A DNA stretch of 64,000 nt from Trichoderma breve (Eukaryota > Ascomycota > Sordariomycetes > Hypocreales > Hypocreaceae), in the NCBI RefSeq assembly GCF_028502605.1, contig NC_079234.1, positions 3,782,001 to 3,846,000 of the forward strand, read 5' to 3'. Each line of letters begins with the position of its first letter. The stretch's first letter is position 1. The translations under genes and the position numbers were made by a program. The notes beneath the pieces are model-generated. The model was given only the letters and a program-made list of their open reading frames with translations, was not told the DNA's origin and did no database searches. Positions 32,723 through 45,669 of this stretch are shown here, piece after piece.

Positions 32723-34234
32723 TTTGAAAGAATGTTTCGACAACTAGCACTCAGTAGGACAAGAATCTGCAAACAAAAAGGTATCCAAATACTGGCGGAC
32801 AAAGATCAGGCAAGAGGGAATTCGGCCTGGGCAGAAGGGGATCTGGTGATGGCTCGCCAGTGGAGTTTTTATAAAGGTATTTGGTGGGATTTTTCTTAGC
32901 GGGGGGCTTCTGGGTTCTTGATCATCACCAAGCTGCAGCTGCCAGGGACCGCTTATGCCGGGCTTGACGAGAGGTACCTGCATGCACAGCCGTTTGGCGC
33001 TGGCAGACGAGGTCCAGGCTGTTCCACGACGGATAAACACCCGCTAAAATAGCGCAAGCTGGGCAGAAGAAGAAGCTCGTGGGCTGCATGCTTTAGAATC
33101 TCGTCCCATGGCCCAAAGCGGCGAGAAACATGGTGTAAGTGGCGGCCCCCCTAAAGTAAACAGCACATCAACCCAAAAAGAAAAGTAAACCGGGGCTGGA
33201 GGCGTTGCTGACAATTTGGTCTCGGATAGCAGGAGATGGGCTTATTGCTGCAGAAATGCTGGAAACTCCCGTCCGATCCATACCGCGGCGTAGGCATCGA
33301 CATTCTCGAGGGACGTTTTGTGACTGCCTAGCTCTAGGTAACTACAATTCAGATGCAAGAGTCGAGATTCGGTGGGTCGTTGTCTTTTCTTCTTCTTCCG
33401 AGGCTACCCGCAGCGGTTCGTTTATATGAGGTTTCATCAGTAGTAATCATCTATCAGCCGAGCTTTTGGTTGTTTGTTGATTGCCGAACTGCCGACGCGA
33501 GCACTGGATGGATGGCGTTGGATTATGATATAAACTGAGCTGGAAATAAAAATACTAGCACGCGAGCACTACCTTAACCCATGTCTGACAGTCCCGAACA
33601 GATGGAACCGCTAAAGCTGATGCTAGGTGCCTACAAGCACGAGGAGCATGGATGCTCCAGGCATTGATGCATGGTTAGTCAGATCGCCGGCCCCATATTG
33701 TATTGGGGGCAAATGCTAGAAGCGCTAGTTTTGCCTCAATGGCATCTGGTTTCTTAGCAGTTGTGATGTTTAGAGACAAATGCCTTTGTGTTGCTGCGGG
33801 TAATAGTTGAACCTTGATGATAGATATTATGGTACACACACTCATATTTACGACGAGTCATTATTACCTAGTACTTACATATTGACTCAACTGTTCAAGC
33901 GCCTTTGATGCTGCCTAGCCATGACCCCTAAACTCCATTCATCTCCTCCACTCTCCTTCTTTTGTAGCCCCTTTCTCTAATCTACTACCCACGCTCAAAT
34001 CCATGCTTAATAACTGCTGGAGGCGATATCACGCTGTTCCCTTCCATACCTATCCACACCATATCACCTCGTAAATACAATCAAAACGTACAAAGTCGAC
34101 TGGCTGACTTGCTCTCTTTTTTTTTCTGCTCGCAAATGTGGTATCATAACTAGCCCTTCTGAGAGAGACCCAAACAAGATTAAATGATTTTAAACTCCCC
34201 AAAAAGGGTGAAACAAGAAAACAAAACACTGGGT
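32723..34234. other. 1.5 kb intergenic
   Basis: Promoter side of alpha-tubulin (32723-33200), then AT-rich DNA that probably includes the 3' UTR of the membrane protein gene. No gene seen. Confidence 0.5.
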
Positions 34235-35379
34235 TTACCCCTCACGAGGCTCATCCCTACTTTCATCTCCAGAGGCCCTTTCCAGCTCGTCAATGCGTCG
34301 CTGAATCGCGGCCTTTTGCGCCATCAGAACCTGGATCTGGCCATCTCGGGCCACGGTCGCATCCTCGCCGTCGTTATCTGCGACGCTGCTGGTTTCGGTG
34401 GTAAAATCGTATGCGGGAGGCGGCTCGGCACTGCGTTCACGAGCCCGTTGATGCGAGCCCAGTGGCGGCGAGCTGGCGTACATTTGCCCCTGTGTCCTCT
34501 GTACAACGCCGAGCTCGTGCGACGTGCCGCTTTGGTGACCCTTTTTTCTTCGGTCTCGCCTCCACAGATAGATTAAAATAGCCGCTCCAATGCTGAACAA
34601 GCCGAATAGTGTCACGCCAACCCCGATCCCAATCTTGGCGCTCATCGATAGTCCGCGATCGTCTTCCCGCTCATCGTCGATATCATCCTCGTTTGTCAAG
34701 CCGAGGAGCGGCTTATCTTGCTCCCTAAAGAGCGCCCGAATGGTGTTGACTGCAATGGTGGCGCTGTAGAGTGTGGTGGTTGAGTTGGTCAACACATCGT
34801 ATGTGGCAGCTGTATGATTGTATATAATGGGGACTGCCAGAACCGTAGGAACCTGGCGCTTGCAATGCCCGCCGGCATAAGAGTATTCGCTGCAGAAAAG
34901 TTTAGTCCAGCACCAAAAGCTGCAAAATCAAAAGCTCGCTCAACGTACGATGAACAGCACAGTGCTGTGGTAGTTGCCTCATCCTCATCCTGGTCAGTGT
35001 TTACCGCAAGAGACACAGTCGTCCATCCATAGGGGCACGTCGCAGGGCTGAACACGCCGGTGCGTCCATCGTAAAACATGCCGTCTGGATAGCAGGACAG
35101 AGTAGAAGCACCAGGAAGAGGTTCCAAATCCAGATACGCAATGGGTTCTGAGACTCCCGCCGGCAGGTCGCTATCATACACGTACGTCCATGTGCAGCTC
35201 ATCGGCCGGTTCCAATGTGTTGTCAAGGGCGGATAAGGGTTGGCTGTGATATAGGAGGCGCCATTGCTACCGCTCCCCGTGATGGAAGCCGATGTGGTTG
35301 GCGGCGGTGCCGTCGGCGCAGAACCTGGAACGATGGAAGTCGTCGTGAATGAAAATGAAGCCGACGCCGTGAGAGACAT
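34235..35379 (-). CDS. Single-pass membrane protein, Sordariomycete type, unknown function
   Basis: Two exons, 34949-35379 and 34235-34889, with a 59-bp intron, give 361 residues. The acceptor was chosen so that CCSSEYSYAGGHCKRQ results; the alternatives give stops. The N-terminus is Ser/Thr-rich without a clear signal peptide (MSLTASASFSFTTTSIVPGS). A lumenal or outer region with several Cys (LSCYPDGMFYDG, ATCPYGWTTV, LCCSSEY) follows. One membrane segment (IGIGVGVTLFGLFSIGAAIL) comes next, then YLWRRDRRKKG and a charged tail with a PPAYDF motif and a final helix (AAIQRRIDELERASG). The layout recalls fungal wall-stress or sensor-like proteins. PPAY may recruit WW-domain ubiquitin ligases such as Rsp5, by inference from known PY motifs. 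The family is not named. Confidence 0.75.
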
Positions 35380-37655
35380 AGTGCCAAAGAGACACTACTT
35401 GTACTCGGATACTCCACCCGTGATGGGATAAGGGAGGGTGGTGCGATCGACAGAGCAGAGTTGCAGAGTCAGCACCCAGCCGGCAGTGCGTGCCGCAGAG
35501 GGACTGGTAATTGGTCGTGGAGCGTCGATGTCCCCGGACCTGCGCATGCACGATTGGAAATCTCGTATCCTTATCGAGGGCGTTGAGAGTTTGGTTGGCG
35601 AGAGCAGAGGGCAAAAAGGGCAGATTAGATTAGAGGCCGCGGCAAGGGACCAAGAATGGACGAGGGAGTCTCTTGAATCGACACGGCAAAGCGGACAAGG
35701 GCGAGTGCAGGCTGCAAGGGCGGATGGATGAGAAGAAACGGAAACCTTTAATGGCTCTGGCCTGGAGTATAGAGGACGGAGATGGTTTGACAAAACGGAC
35801 GCGAAGCTTTTTGATCATGAGGCTGCCAAGAGACGGGTAGGTTCCGGAAGATGGAGACAAAGACAAGGACAACAGCTAGCGGTCGTGTCGTCTCAGCTTT
35901 GCTTTGCGGCTCTGGCTCTGGCTCTGGCTCTTGCAGGGACGCTCCCAAGCCTCCATCACCATTGGCGACGACTCTGCAGCAGAGACTCTTGTCCTTCCCA
36001 CACCCCCCGTTTTCTGGGGGTCATGGGGAGAGAGAAAATGCCCCAAGGTACCAGGTTGACAAACAGACTTCGTAATGGGCGTTGGCGAAACTGGTGCCGA
36101 GACTTTGCCAAGCCGACCGCCGTCCAGCGGTGCAGGTCTCGGCGTTGCTTACTTTTTACTTGCAAGAATTGGCCGCAAAACGCATCTGGGGCAAAAAAGA
36201 AAGAGAGTCTGGAACCTGCGACTAGTTGTTGTCTAGCCTCGGTTCAGAGTGGGAAAAGAAAAAAAGAGAGAGAAGACGAAAAAGAAAAGGACAAAGAGGC
36301 AAAGGAGGGAATACCGAACAAGGGAAAAAGAGCGGTCATTGTCGGCCGCGTCGACGGTATCAGTGCCAAGAGAAAAAGCGGCAGTTAGTTGTGGATGTGA
36401 GAAATGAAGACACAGACGTGATGAGAAGCACCCGCAACGGAGTTATGAGTGGGGTTTCGCTTCCAACCAAAAAGCCAAAAAAATAGAAGAGAAAAAAAAA
36501 GGGAAAAATGAGACGAATAAGGAAAACAATAACCGACTGTCCAGTAGCAGCCGTCAGAAGAACAGATGGAAAGATGCCGAGGGAGGGCATATCAAGTGAT
36601 GCAGACGCAGCCAGGGGGGCGGTTTAGGTTGCTTGGAGGATGATGCCAAATTCTCTTGGCGGGCTAATTCCCAATGCTAGGTTGCTAGTAGCATGCGAAT
36701 TAGCGCTGGGCTGAGGAGAGGTGATGGGATCTACAAAGAACAAATATGCTGTCCCAAGGATGCCCAGTGCTTCCCATCTTGGCATCATGTAAAGGCAGCC
36801 TATGGAGTATGTACTCGTACATACAATGCTTGGTAGCATATTGACGACCCACCCGCTCTCCTCAGGTCTTCTTCCAAGGGCGCTCTCATTGATTAACATC
36901 GGCGACCGGTACCAAGAACAAGATCCGTGTGCCTTTGCCGCGTGTACTCATATGGTCGGTACTCGTTGTGTCATGGCACCGAGCGATGTGGTTTATGCAA
37001 ACACGAGAAACGCCTTGGGCCCGAGGCTCGGGCTGCATTTCGCACCGTGGTTTGTCGTCGCCATATTTTTGTGGTGTAACTCGTAACACGCAACTTTCGC
37101 CAACAGGTGCCTATACTGGTGCAGCTATGGCGCGCCCTTTTGCCCCAGCCCCGAGCAACATGAGAAGCCGTCGAAGCTTCTAAGCAGAATTCAGTTACAC
37201 GGGGTAGCGAACCCATCGCATACATACGAAGCGGTGCGACAATATGCCCGCTTTCAGCTCTATCCCGGCTCCGCAATACGGAGGGCCAAACAAAGAGCCG
37301 GCGTTAGTATTGAGTCTAAAAAGAAAAACGGGGAGCCGACCCGGAAATTCTATGTTCCAGTTCAGATGCATTCCGCCACAGTCCAACGAACACACCAGCC
37401 ACACCGAGATAAATTTCTAGCGCCACAAAAAAATCGCCTACCCACCAAAAGCCCACCAAAAACTTTCGCTCGTCGCCAAAGTCACCTGACGTGGAGATCA
37501 AAGGGCACGAAAACCCTACTGCCAGAAATTAGTAGTGCCGCATTCCGCCCAACCCTCCCGCCCTTCCCAAACGACTCCATCACGGTCATCATATTCGCTC
37601 GTCGATACCCTGCGCGTCGATAGGCGAATCCTTGAATCAACACACAACCGCGATC
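35380..37655. other. 2.3 kb intergenic between divergent genes
   Basis: Promoters of the membrane protein gene and RPS15. There is a CTGGCT hexamer repeat near 35912-35935, purine-rich tracts at 36240-36320 and 36480-36510, and GTACTCGTAC at 36811. No gene seen. Confidence 0.5.
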
Positions 37656-38517
<862 letters not shown>

Positions 38518-38876
38518 GAAGGTTGTGGTCTTGGGTGGTTTCTGCATTCACGGACATTTTTGGGCGAAAAGGACTGGTTTTAGTAGACGGAGGAAAGCCG
38601 CTACTGAAGTTGTTGATGGCAATGATTTCTATGATAGTACAATGAGAAACATTGTTCATTGTTCATTGTTCACGCTTTCAAAAAAGTCATCATACGGAGT
38701 AGATGCTGCTGATACATAACAAAAAAACCATTTCCAGCGTCGCTTCAACCATGATGCGCTTTTGCATATATCTTCATTGGTGCTTGTCCCCCCGTCAGCC
38801 CCGCTTCCGTCTCCAAGGGGTCACAGTGAGTGTCATCTTTCTTGAGTCGTTAGAGTTGGCATGTCCAGACTCTGCG
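38518..38876. other. Convergent 3' region of RPS15 and the SET gene
   Basis: 359 bases with no gene seen. A GTTCATT direct repeat lies near 38652-38670. Confidence 0.55.
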
Positions 38877-39986
38877 TCATCTCATGCTTTTGCGGAGTGA
38901 GGCCCACCGAGCCGAAGCCCATCGCTGAAATGAATTATGAGTCTCGGGTGAGTTGGCTTCGCCTACCGGGGTTACCGTCTCTATTAGAGCCTTAGGATCT
39001 CTTGTAGTCTTCCCGTCTCTTGAGGCTGCGACAGTCGCTGGATGCACGGTGCTTTGTGAGATACCAACAGCATCTTCTGGAGCCTCAGTCGTTGCTGAAT
39101 CCACGATGTCTCCTGTGACAGGAACAGGCTGAGGCTGAGTCGAAATAGGCTCCGGCTCGGGCTCACTCTGATATGACCAAACTCCGTGAGCCCGGCGACG
39201 TATCCCCTGCCAGAATTGTCTAAAGCGAGATGTCTCCCCATCCCGAGCGCCGCAGACGGCACAACCAAACGTATTGCCCGAAGGTCTGTTATAGTTGATG
39301 AATATTTCCTGGCCCTTCCTCACATTCCTGACAAGTCTGACGGTGATCCTGTCCGGTGCCTCTGCTTGGATCCAGAATTCAGCATTGGCGCACTTGTCAC
39401 ACGCGTGGTTTATGTGAGACGCAAAGGGGTAGATGTTTATCCTGTTTCGCTGGGGATTGCTGAAAGCGTACTCCAAAACGAAGCAGAGAAATTTTTTGGC
39501 CTCATGTGGCGTGAGCTCTAGCGTTCCCAATGGCATATATTGTATCTGGGGGAAGTGATCCTTGAACCACCTTTGGTCCAGCACCGCGAGCCAGCGCCAA
39601 CGATCAACAACTGCCCTCCTCCATTCGGGGTCATCTGCCTGCGATGGATGAAGACAGCTGAAGATTGCTCCCTCACGCAGGATTCTGTGACCTGCTGGAA
39701 AGCTCTGAGTAGTAAAAACGCCACGTCCACGTGAAGTCCTCGTGTGCTTGATTTTGACGGCAAGTGAATTGGACACGTATGGGAGATAAAAATTGGCTCC
39801 AGTCGCCTGGTTAGTTGGTCCGCTACCCTCTGGGCGAGCCGCGTGAACGATTCGTATCCCCTGATTTTTCAAGCTGTTTTGCCCGTGCACATTGGAAGAG
39901 TGAGCAGGAGGGCCTCGACTTGGCTTCACCTGTAATCTGATGTTTTCCAAGGGACGGGTGGCCATGAAGCTCTCTGATTGAGACAT
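38877..39986 (-). CDS. SET-domain protein
   Basis: The frame is open far upstream, but the Met at 39986 (MSQSESFMATRPLENIRLQV) is the likely start, since the 88 codons before it look like leader sequence. This gives 369 residues and no intron. The SET fold is seen from about residue 75: SRGRGVFTTQSFPAGHRILR, the HINHACDKCANAEF variant of the NHSC motif, and GQEIFINYN near residue 240, followed by a CAVCG motif resembling post-SET. The tail is Pro/Thr-rich and basic at the end. Fungal SET proteins of this small type may methylate histones or other proteins; the substrate is unknown. No MYND finger is visible. Confidence 0.85.
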   Translation of the reverse strand: MSQSESFMATRPLENIRLQVKPSRGPPAHSSNVHGQNSLKNQGIRIVHAARPEGSGPTNQATGANFYLPYVSNSLAVKIKHTRTSRGRGVFTTQSFPAGHRILREGAIFSCLHPSQADDPEWRRAVVDRWRWLAVLDQRWFKDHFPQIQYMPLGTLELTPHEAKKFLCFVLEYAFSNPQRNRINIYPFASHINHACDKCANAEFWIQAEAPDRITVRLVRNVRKGQEIFINYNRPSGNTFGCAVCGARDGETSRFRQFWQGIRRRAHGVWSYQSEPEPEPISTQPQPVPVTGDIVDSATTEAPEDAVGISQSTVHPATVAASRDGKTTRDPKALIETVTPVGEANSPETHNSFQRWASARWASLRKSMR

Positions 39987-40848
39987 GATGGGACGTGGGA
40001 CGGACGGTTGACAGCGTAAACGACTGATATTGAACACAGAGAGTGAAAAGATTAAGTGAAAACGAAGGCAGGGATATACTGCATAAAATCTGGGTAGTAT
40101 ACTGAAAGAATGTCTCTGACGAAAGAATGTAATATTGCGGCTGTCTGAGGGAGATATGAGAAGAAGAGGAGGAGGAAGAGGAAGAGGAAGAACGAAAAGA
40201 AAACATGCTGGTTCATCCGCAAAACTCTTGAGGCTGTCTTTCTTTCCCATTTGCGAGGTTCGTCCTGCCTACACAAGGCGAACGAGTCTGTCGGTCGTGG
40301 CTGATGCATGACCGAGGAGCACAGTGGGGGAAAGACGTCTGGTGGAAATTGTGTGGGATCATGGTCATCTCCTACGGGCTTATGAGAGAGAAAGAAGGAA
40401 AGGTTGCTCCAAAGGCTGCTCTTAAGGAAGAGCTGGAAGAGGCGCACGTGATATTGAACTTGAGATAATCTGCAGCCGGCACTGCAGCGGCTTTGAAGGA
40501 AGTAAGTACTGATGTAGATGATCAAGGTTAATTGGTAGCTAAACGTAGAGAAAGAATATGCATCCACGGATAACAATTTTTAACGCTCGTCTGCTTCAAT
40601 AATCCTAGATAGTTTAGTAACATTTGGGCGTTAGCAGATGCCTTGCTTCTCAGTGGCTTCACCAACTACAAGGGATTGCTACTATGAGTTGTAAGCAGCA
40701 GCACTGATCCCTAATCCGTAGCACCTGCGCATTGCGCTACCTTCATGCCAGGGTACATCCGGCAACTTGAATCAACATCACGCATCGAACTGGCCCCAAT
40801 GTGTTGCAAACTTTGTTCTATAAATTGGATATACTGTAGCAACTGCAA
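39987..40848. other. Promoter of the SET gene and 3' flank of NUO-17.8
   Basis: 860 bases. CTTCTTCCTCTTCC-type low complexity lies at 40150-40200. The open frames here are the upstream extension of the SET frame and shadows. Confidence 0.5.
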
Positions 40849-41485
40849 CTACTCTGCCTTGGCGGCGGCCAGCTTAGCTGCCTTCTTCTCCTCCATCTTC
40901 AGGTGTTGCTGTCGGTAGTGTTCCACAGCATGGTCAATGTTGGCGAGGTGGCCGGCCTGGATGTTTCGCGCGGCGTGGGATTGGAGAGCTCTGTGTGTTC
41001 GGATTGGTTAGCCAAAAGCGCAAATCCCTCGTTCCCTCATGTAAAAAAGCAAACGTACTCGGGGTATGCAACGTCGACAAATCGGTGCTTGTTGGAGCCG
41101 TTCTCGAACAGATTTCTGTCATAGCCGGCCTGCTCCATGGCCTTTGTGTGCAGAGTGTTGACGACCTCCCAGTCCTCGGCCTTTGATCGGTACTTGTTGA
41201 GCAGGGCGGATGGCGTCCAGTTGTCGCTCTCCGCGGGGCGGAACTGGTAGACTAGGACGGTGCCCAGGAAAGCGCCCAGGGCAATAACGGATCCGGCCTA
41301 TAGAAGCTTGAAGTCAGCCTTTTGCGTCTTCGTCTTTCGTTGCGTGCCGAGCAGTTATTGCTAACCCCAAAGGACTCGTTGACCGGAGCGGGCGAGTGGT
41401 GGCCGTGGGACTCAGAGGCGTAGGTTCGGGTTGTCCGCTGCAGCTGGCGGGCGGCGCAGACTGCCCTTGATCGTGCGGCGAACAT
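40849..41485 (-). CDS. nuo17.8: NADH:ubiquinone oxidoreductase 17.8 kDa subunit, mitochondrial
   Basis: Three exons on the minus strand: 41366-41485, 41059-41297 and 40849-40990, with 68-bp introns, give 166 residues. A mitochondrial presequence (MFAARSRAVCAARQLQRTTR) leads to ASESHGHHSPAPVNESFG, one membrane segment (AGSVIALGAFLGTVLVYQF) and a soluble tail (NWTPSALLNKYRSKAEDWE, then KHRFVDVAYPEALQSHAARN). This matches the fungal accessory complex I subunit known from Neurospora as NUO-17.8. It sits in the inner membrane as part of the proton-pumping arm. Length fits the family. Confidence 0.85.
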
Positions 41486-44400
41486 TCTGGCGGCGCTGGT
41501 GGTCGTCAATTGGAGATGGTCGTCGCAGAGGTAAAACGGGCGTTGAGATTGACCGAGTGAAGTCGTCGCCAGATGTGGGTTGCGGATGACATAATGCGGT
41601 TTGGGCCAATTAGATGGGAGCAATTATTCCCCGCCATCGAAAGCTCCCGTTCACGTCCAAAATCTACAGCCCATGTACAGTGATCTAAGGTGGTGGCAGT
41701 ACCCTAGAGCAGCACTTTTGGATAGCAATTCTAGCTTGCACGAGTTATTCAGCTCTGGATCGGTCACCAATCATGGGTTATTTCTTCATGATGTTACTGT
41801 ATTTCATCTTTCAGCCAACCAGCTGACCTTGAGAAAGCCACAATGAGACAAATTTCCTCTACGGGGATGGTCCTTGAGCAGTGATGCATCGTCGGGCTTA
41901 TTGTAATCAATATTGCCTGCATTGAAGAAATCCCATGGCGGACCGACGACTGTATAGCTGCGAGTGAATCTGCACTGTGACGGCATCAAACATGGTATTA
42001 GAGACTTTATTTGTCCAACCGACACATTCAGGGATTCGTAGTGTGACTGTTGCTGCCCCTAGTGGCGCCGGACTGTCCACCAGATTGTTGACCGGTTCGT
42101 CTATATGCCTCTTCGTATTGGGTGTTTATGATACGGATGTTGCCCGAAGCTCGAGTTGCTACCTGAGATGGGAAGGTTGGGTTGTTGGGAAATGTCATTC
42201 TGCAACCGGTGAGGATGATGGATGGTGTAATGGAGAATTCTATTAGCCATCAAGCCTTAAGGATGCCATCTCGCGATGGTGTGTGTGCGTATAGCTGACA
42301 TGAAGCAATGATTGTTACATGTATGCGTGTGCCTTGAATTAGAGCTAAGCAGGCAAGTGATTTCCGTCACTTTTTTGTCCTTCCAAAGCAAAGCACTCAT
42401 GCAAGCTTGAATCTTGTTTGCCATGTAATATCCCGTCTGCCCCCCTGCTTTGCGTTTAGGCCTTTGTCTAGCTGCATGAGCCTTTTGGCGACTACGGCGC
42501 TTTTTCAGCCTCCCGCCTGAAGCTGAAGCGGTTATCATATGCATCAGCACGGGTGCTGCTACCAAGAGATTTAGCGCGACATGCTGCTGGAAATAAGAAT
42601 CAATTGGAAGAAAAACGAAAATACAGATTCAGTTGTTGGGTCCTGGAGTTATACTTGGGCTGGCTTGGTATTCATGCGATATAGTTGAGAGGCATGATTA
42701 TTGGCTTTTGGTAGTATCACCTGAGGTACATGCTCCATCACTTGGAAGCACAACTGTTGCATGGATTGATTAAAGCCACCAGCCACAAGGATCAAATAGA
42801 ATCCAGCAGAACATTCAAGGCACATGTACCGATACCGATTCACCCAACAAGCACATTACGCCGGTACAGGCAATTCGTATTCTCGCTGGACATATTTGTA
42901 TGTAACTTACCTACCTTATAGGTACAGAGGTGGCACCCATAAGCACTGGAAGCTATCTTATCGCTTACTGCCAACCTAAGTTGAAGCGAAAAGGGGAAAG
43001 GACAGCGAGAATCCGCCCTTGTCCAATTCCACCTCTTACATCTCGCAGAGCTCAGGCTTAGCACAATTTGATCTCGCAGCCACCGTACGGGACTGGGACT
43101 GTGCTTGTGCGAGCCCATTGATGGGATCCGACGTCGCAGGGTCAGCATCCGCTTCACAGTCACAGACACAAGCTACCACCGCTCGCTAATGGCGGAAGAC
43201 CCCTAAAAAGCAGCTCGACAACACGAGGCAAAGGCCATCTCGGCTGGTCTAGCCATACACCAGCCATCGTCATGTCCGTAGAGAAGGCGTCCAGAGAAGC
43301 TGTCGTCTCCGCCCCCCTGTGCAGGCACATGCATAGAAAACACGCCAAAGGTTGATCGGTGTGGGGGAAACCAACACGAGTTCCACCTCGGTGAGAGCTC
43401 TGGACGATGCCATAGGCTGCTATAATGACGGCCTGCGTTGGGTTCATTTGCCTTTGCTGGGATTATATGCAGGCTCCAAAAGCTCCTTGCCCTGTGGTTT
43501 GCCGTTTCTGAGATTCCCGAATCCCGGGAGCTAGCCCTGGCTCACTTGCCTCGAAGCTACGGGATACTGACACCACCAGCTGCCACCCTACTGCTGATCA
43601 ATGTGACGTCTCGTTTGACCGGCCCGAGCATTTCTCACAAACATGGCGAGTGAATCCCGACTTCTTGGGCTGAGGTCATGTCTCGTAACATGGTTACTCG
43701 GGCGCAAAACCTCAAGCAGCGGGCTATACCGTCGGGTTTGCTGGCGGCAGCCCCTCTTGGGCAATGAATGATATCGCTTCTTCGGCATCCGGCTTCCATG
43801 TCCAACTTGCCTTTGGCTCACCACAAAGCAGTCAACTGGTAGCTGCATATGCTACCCACAGCGGAGACGCACGATACAAACATTGCCACGGGGATAGATG
43901 TGGTTGAGAGGCGGGAAGCGGTCATGATGATATGGCGTCTCGCAGCTCCAGCTCCATACCTGGACTCTTGCGCCATGACAGTTGCCACCATCAGCTATGC
44001 CCGGAAAGCTGCAGCGCGGTAGGACCCCCGGCCAAGAGGCTCTACTAATCCCAGAGCGCCGGTAGAACTCCTGTTGTCACGAAAACGTGCGGTGCCCTTG
44101 GCCGCTGCACCTTGCCGGGTCTCTCCTTCATCGGAAGTAAGCTAAACTCTGTTCCTGCATGGTAACACACAGTCGGGTTGCAGCTCCGTAATCATCAATG
44201 ATGTGTCACATATATTCAGGCGTCTATCCTTGAATATGATGTGATGTATGTGATTCAGACCCGAGTATAATATGCGGACGATATCCTGTGTCTCCCAATG
44301 CCCCTATCATCCTTGGATTGACTCTGTTTGAGCGACCAACGGGCTGCCCAGAGTACCCTCCCCCTTCCGTTTGCTCCCATCTCAGCATCTTATCGCGACG

Positions 44401-44580
44401 TTGACTGGCCTACCGGAGTCAGCTGTGATCAACGGCCGCTGGCACGGCACGGCACGGCACGGCGCGAGCCACTCGGTGCTTGAAGTGCCTGATACCAAGG
44501 AGATTCGTGTTCATTCACTCACTGTCCATGTTTGCCCATATATGAGTGTCTCCTCCCATCTACGGGAAACACAGTCCAGC
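41486..44580. other. 3.1 kb intergenic between divergent genes
   Basis: Promoters of NUO-17.8 and the Nudix gene lie at the ends. The middle (41900-44300) has scattered short frames without domains or paired splice sites. GGCAC is repeated four times at 44441-44460. No gene or transposon was recognised. Confidence 0.45.
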
Positions 44581-45669
44581 ATGGCATCTCTGGCGCTGCC
44601 TGCAAGCAACCCTAGGACATCTTCGTCAATACTTGCACCGTTTTCCGACTCTATCCACGCGTGGATCGCTTCTCCCATAAGCTCGAACGAGATGGGATCC
44701 TTTTATGATGTTATCTGTCGATGCAACAAGTTTGAAGAGGCGAAGAGCGCTGCCATGTGGGAGTTTGCCGTTTTGGACAACTCTGTTCCGGTTGGATATA
44801 TGCTTCCTGAACACGTCGCCGAAATTAGATGGGAGAATACAAGCTTCCATGTCTCCAAGTCCAGGCGCAAGATACACCTGGATCCGGTCGTCAAGCCGGG
44901 CGATGACGTTGTCGAGATATGCCGCCGCGAATTCATAGCACTATGCGAGAACAACATCGACAACCTCAACGGCTGCTTCAGAAAGTGGCTCAAGAAAAGA
45001 TCAGATTTCCATCCAATCCGCGGCCTTGATGTAAAGCTGGCTGGATTGGTGATTCCTTCGCCTGCCAGAGGAATCTTTGGTATTGTCACGACGGGTGTTC
45101 ACATGAACATGTTTACCATCAGGAACGGCAGGATTCATGTATGGGTTTCGAAGCGCTCTCAAAACGTCACGTATGCCAGAAAGCTCGATCAATTGGTTGC
45201 GGGAGCGATGGACCCAGCAGACAACATGGAACCTCTGGTGACGCTCAGGCGTGAAGCCATGGAAGAAGCAGGGCTTTTGGTCGATACTGCCACGAACATG
45301 GTGACTTGGAACAGCACCTATGTCGGCAAAGTCACGGCCGAATCAATGATTTCATTCTATGACCAAAAAGACCATATTGCCGGAAATGAAGAGGGCCACG
45401 TTGAACCGGGGATCCGATACACCTATGACCTGGAGGTTGGCCCCGATTTTGTCCCGTATCCTCAGGAGCCGGAGTCCATTGATGGGTTTATCCTGAAGCC
45501 CGTGGAAGAAGTGAAGAGGGACCTGAAGAATGCCGAATGGAAGCCGAACTGCGGACTTGTCATGCTGGACTTCTTACTCCGGAAGGGCGAGGTTAGAGAG
45601 GGAGATGATGAGAATTTCGGACTGTTGAGACGCGGCCTTGCCCGGAAATTGCCATTTTACAACCTGTGA
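44581..45669 (+). CDS. DUF4743/Nudix protein, thiamine pyrophosphokinase-related
   Basis: Single exon of 362 residues from the ATG at 44581. The frame extends 70 codons upstream to 44371, but that part contains the GGCAC repeat and looks like leader. The N-terminal half has the DUF4743 pattern (CNKFEEAKSAAMWEFAVLDN, GYMLPEHVAEIRW). The C-terminal half is Nudix-like (RGIFGIVTTGVHMNMFTI, HVWVSKRSQNVTYARKLDQL, LRREAMEEAGLL). This is the layout of yeast YJR142W, whose relatives remove oxidised forms of thiamine diphosphate. The REAMEEAGL core of the Nudix box is intact. The family Gly and the first Glu before it seem replaced (ADNMEPLVTLRREA), so metal binding may be altered. Cytosolic location is likely. 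Confidence 0.82.
   Translation: MASLALPASNPRTSSSILAPFSDSIHAWIASPISSNEMGSFYDVICRCNKFEEAKSAAMWEFAVLDNSVPVGYMLPEHVAEIRWENTSFHVSKSRRKIHLDPVVKPGDDVVEICRREFIALCENNIDNLNGCFRKWLKKRSDFHPIRGLDVKLAGLVIPSPARGIFGIVTTGVHMNMFTIRNGRIHVWVSKRSQNVTYARKLDQLVAGAMDPADNMEPLVTLRREAMEEAGLLVDTATNMVTWNSTYVGKVTAESMISFYDQKDHIAGNEEGHVEPGIRYTYDLEVGPDFVPYPQEPESIDGFILKPVEEVKRDLKNAEWKPNCGLVMLDFLLRKGEVREGDDENFGLLRRGLARKLPFYNL

Noticed and set aside
41900..44300. Several 60-100 residue frames on both strands
   Set aside because: Mutually overlapping, short, without domains or consistent introns.
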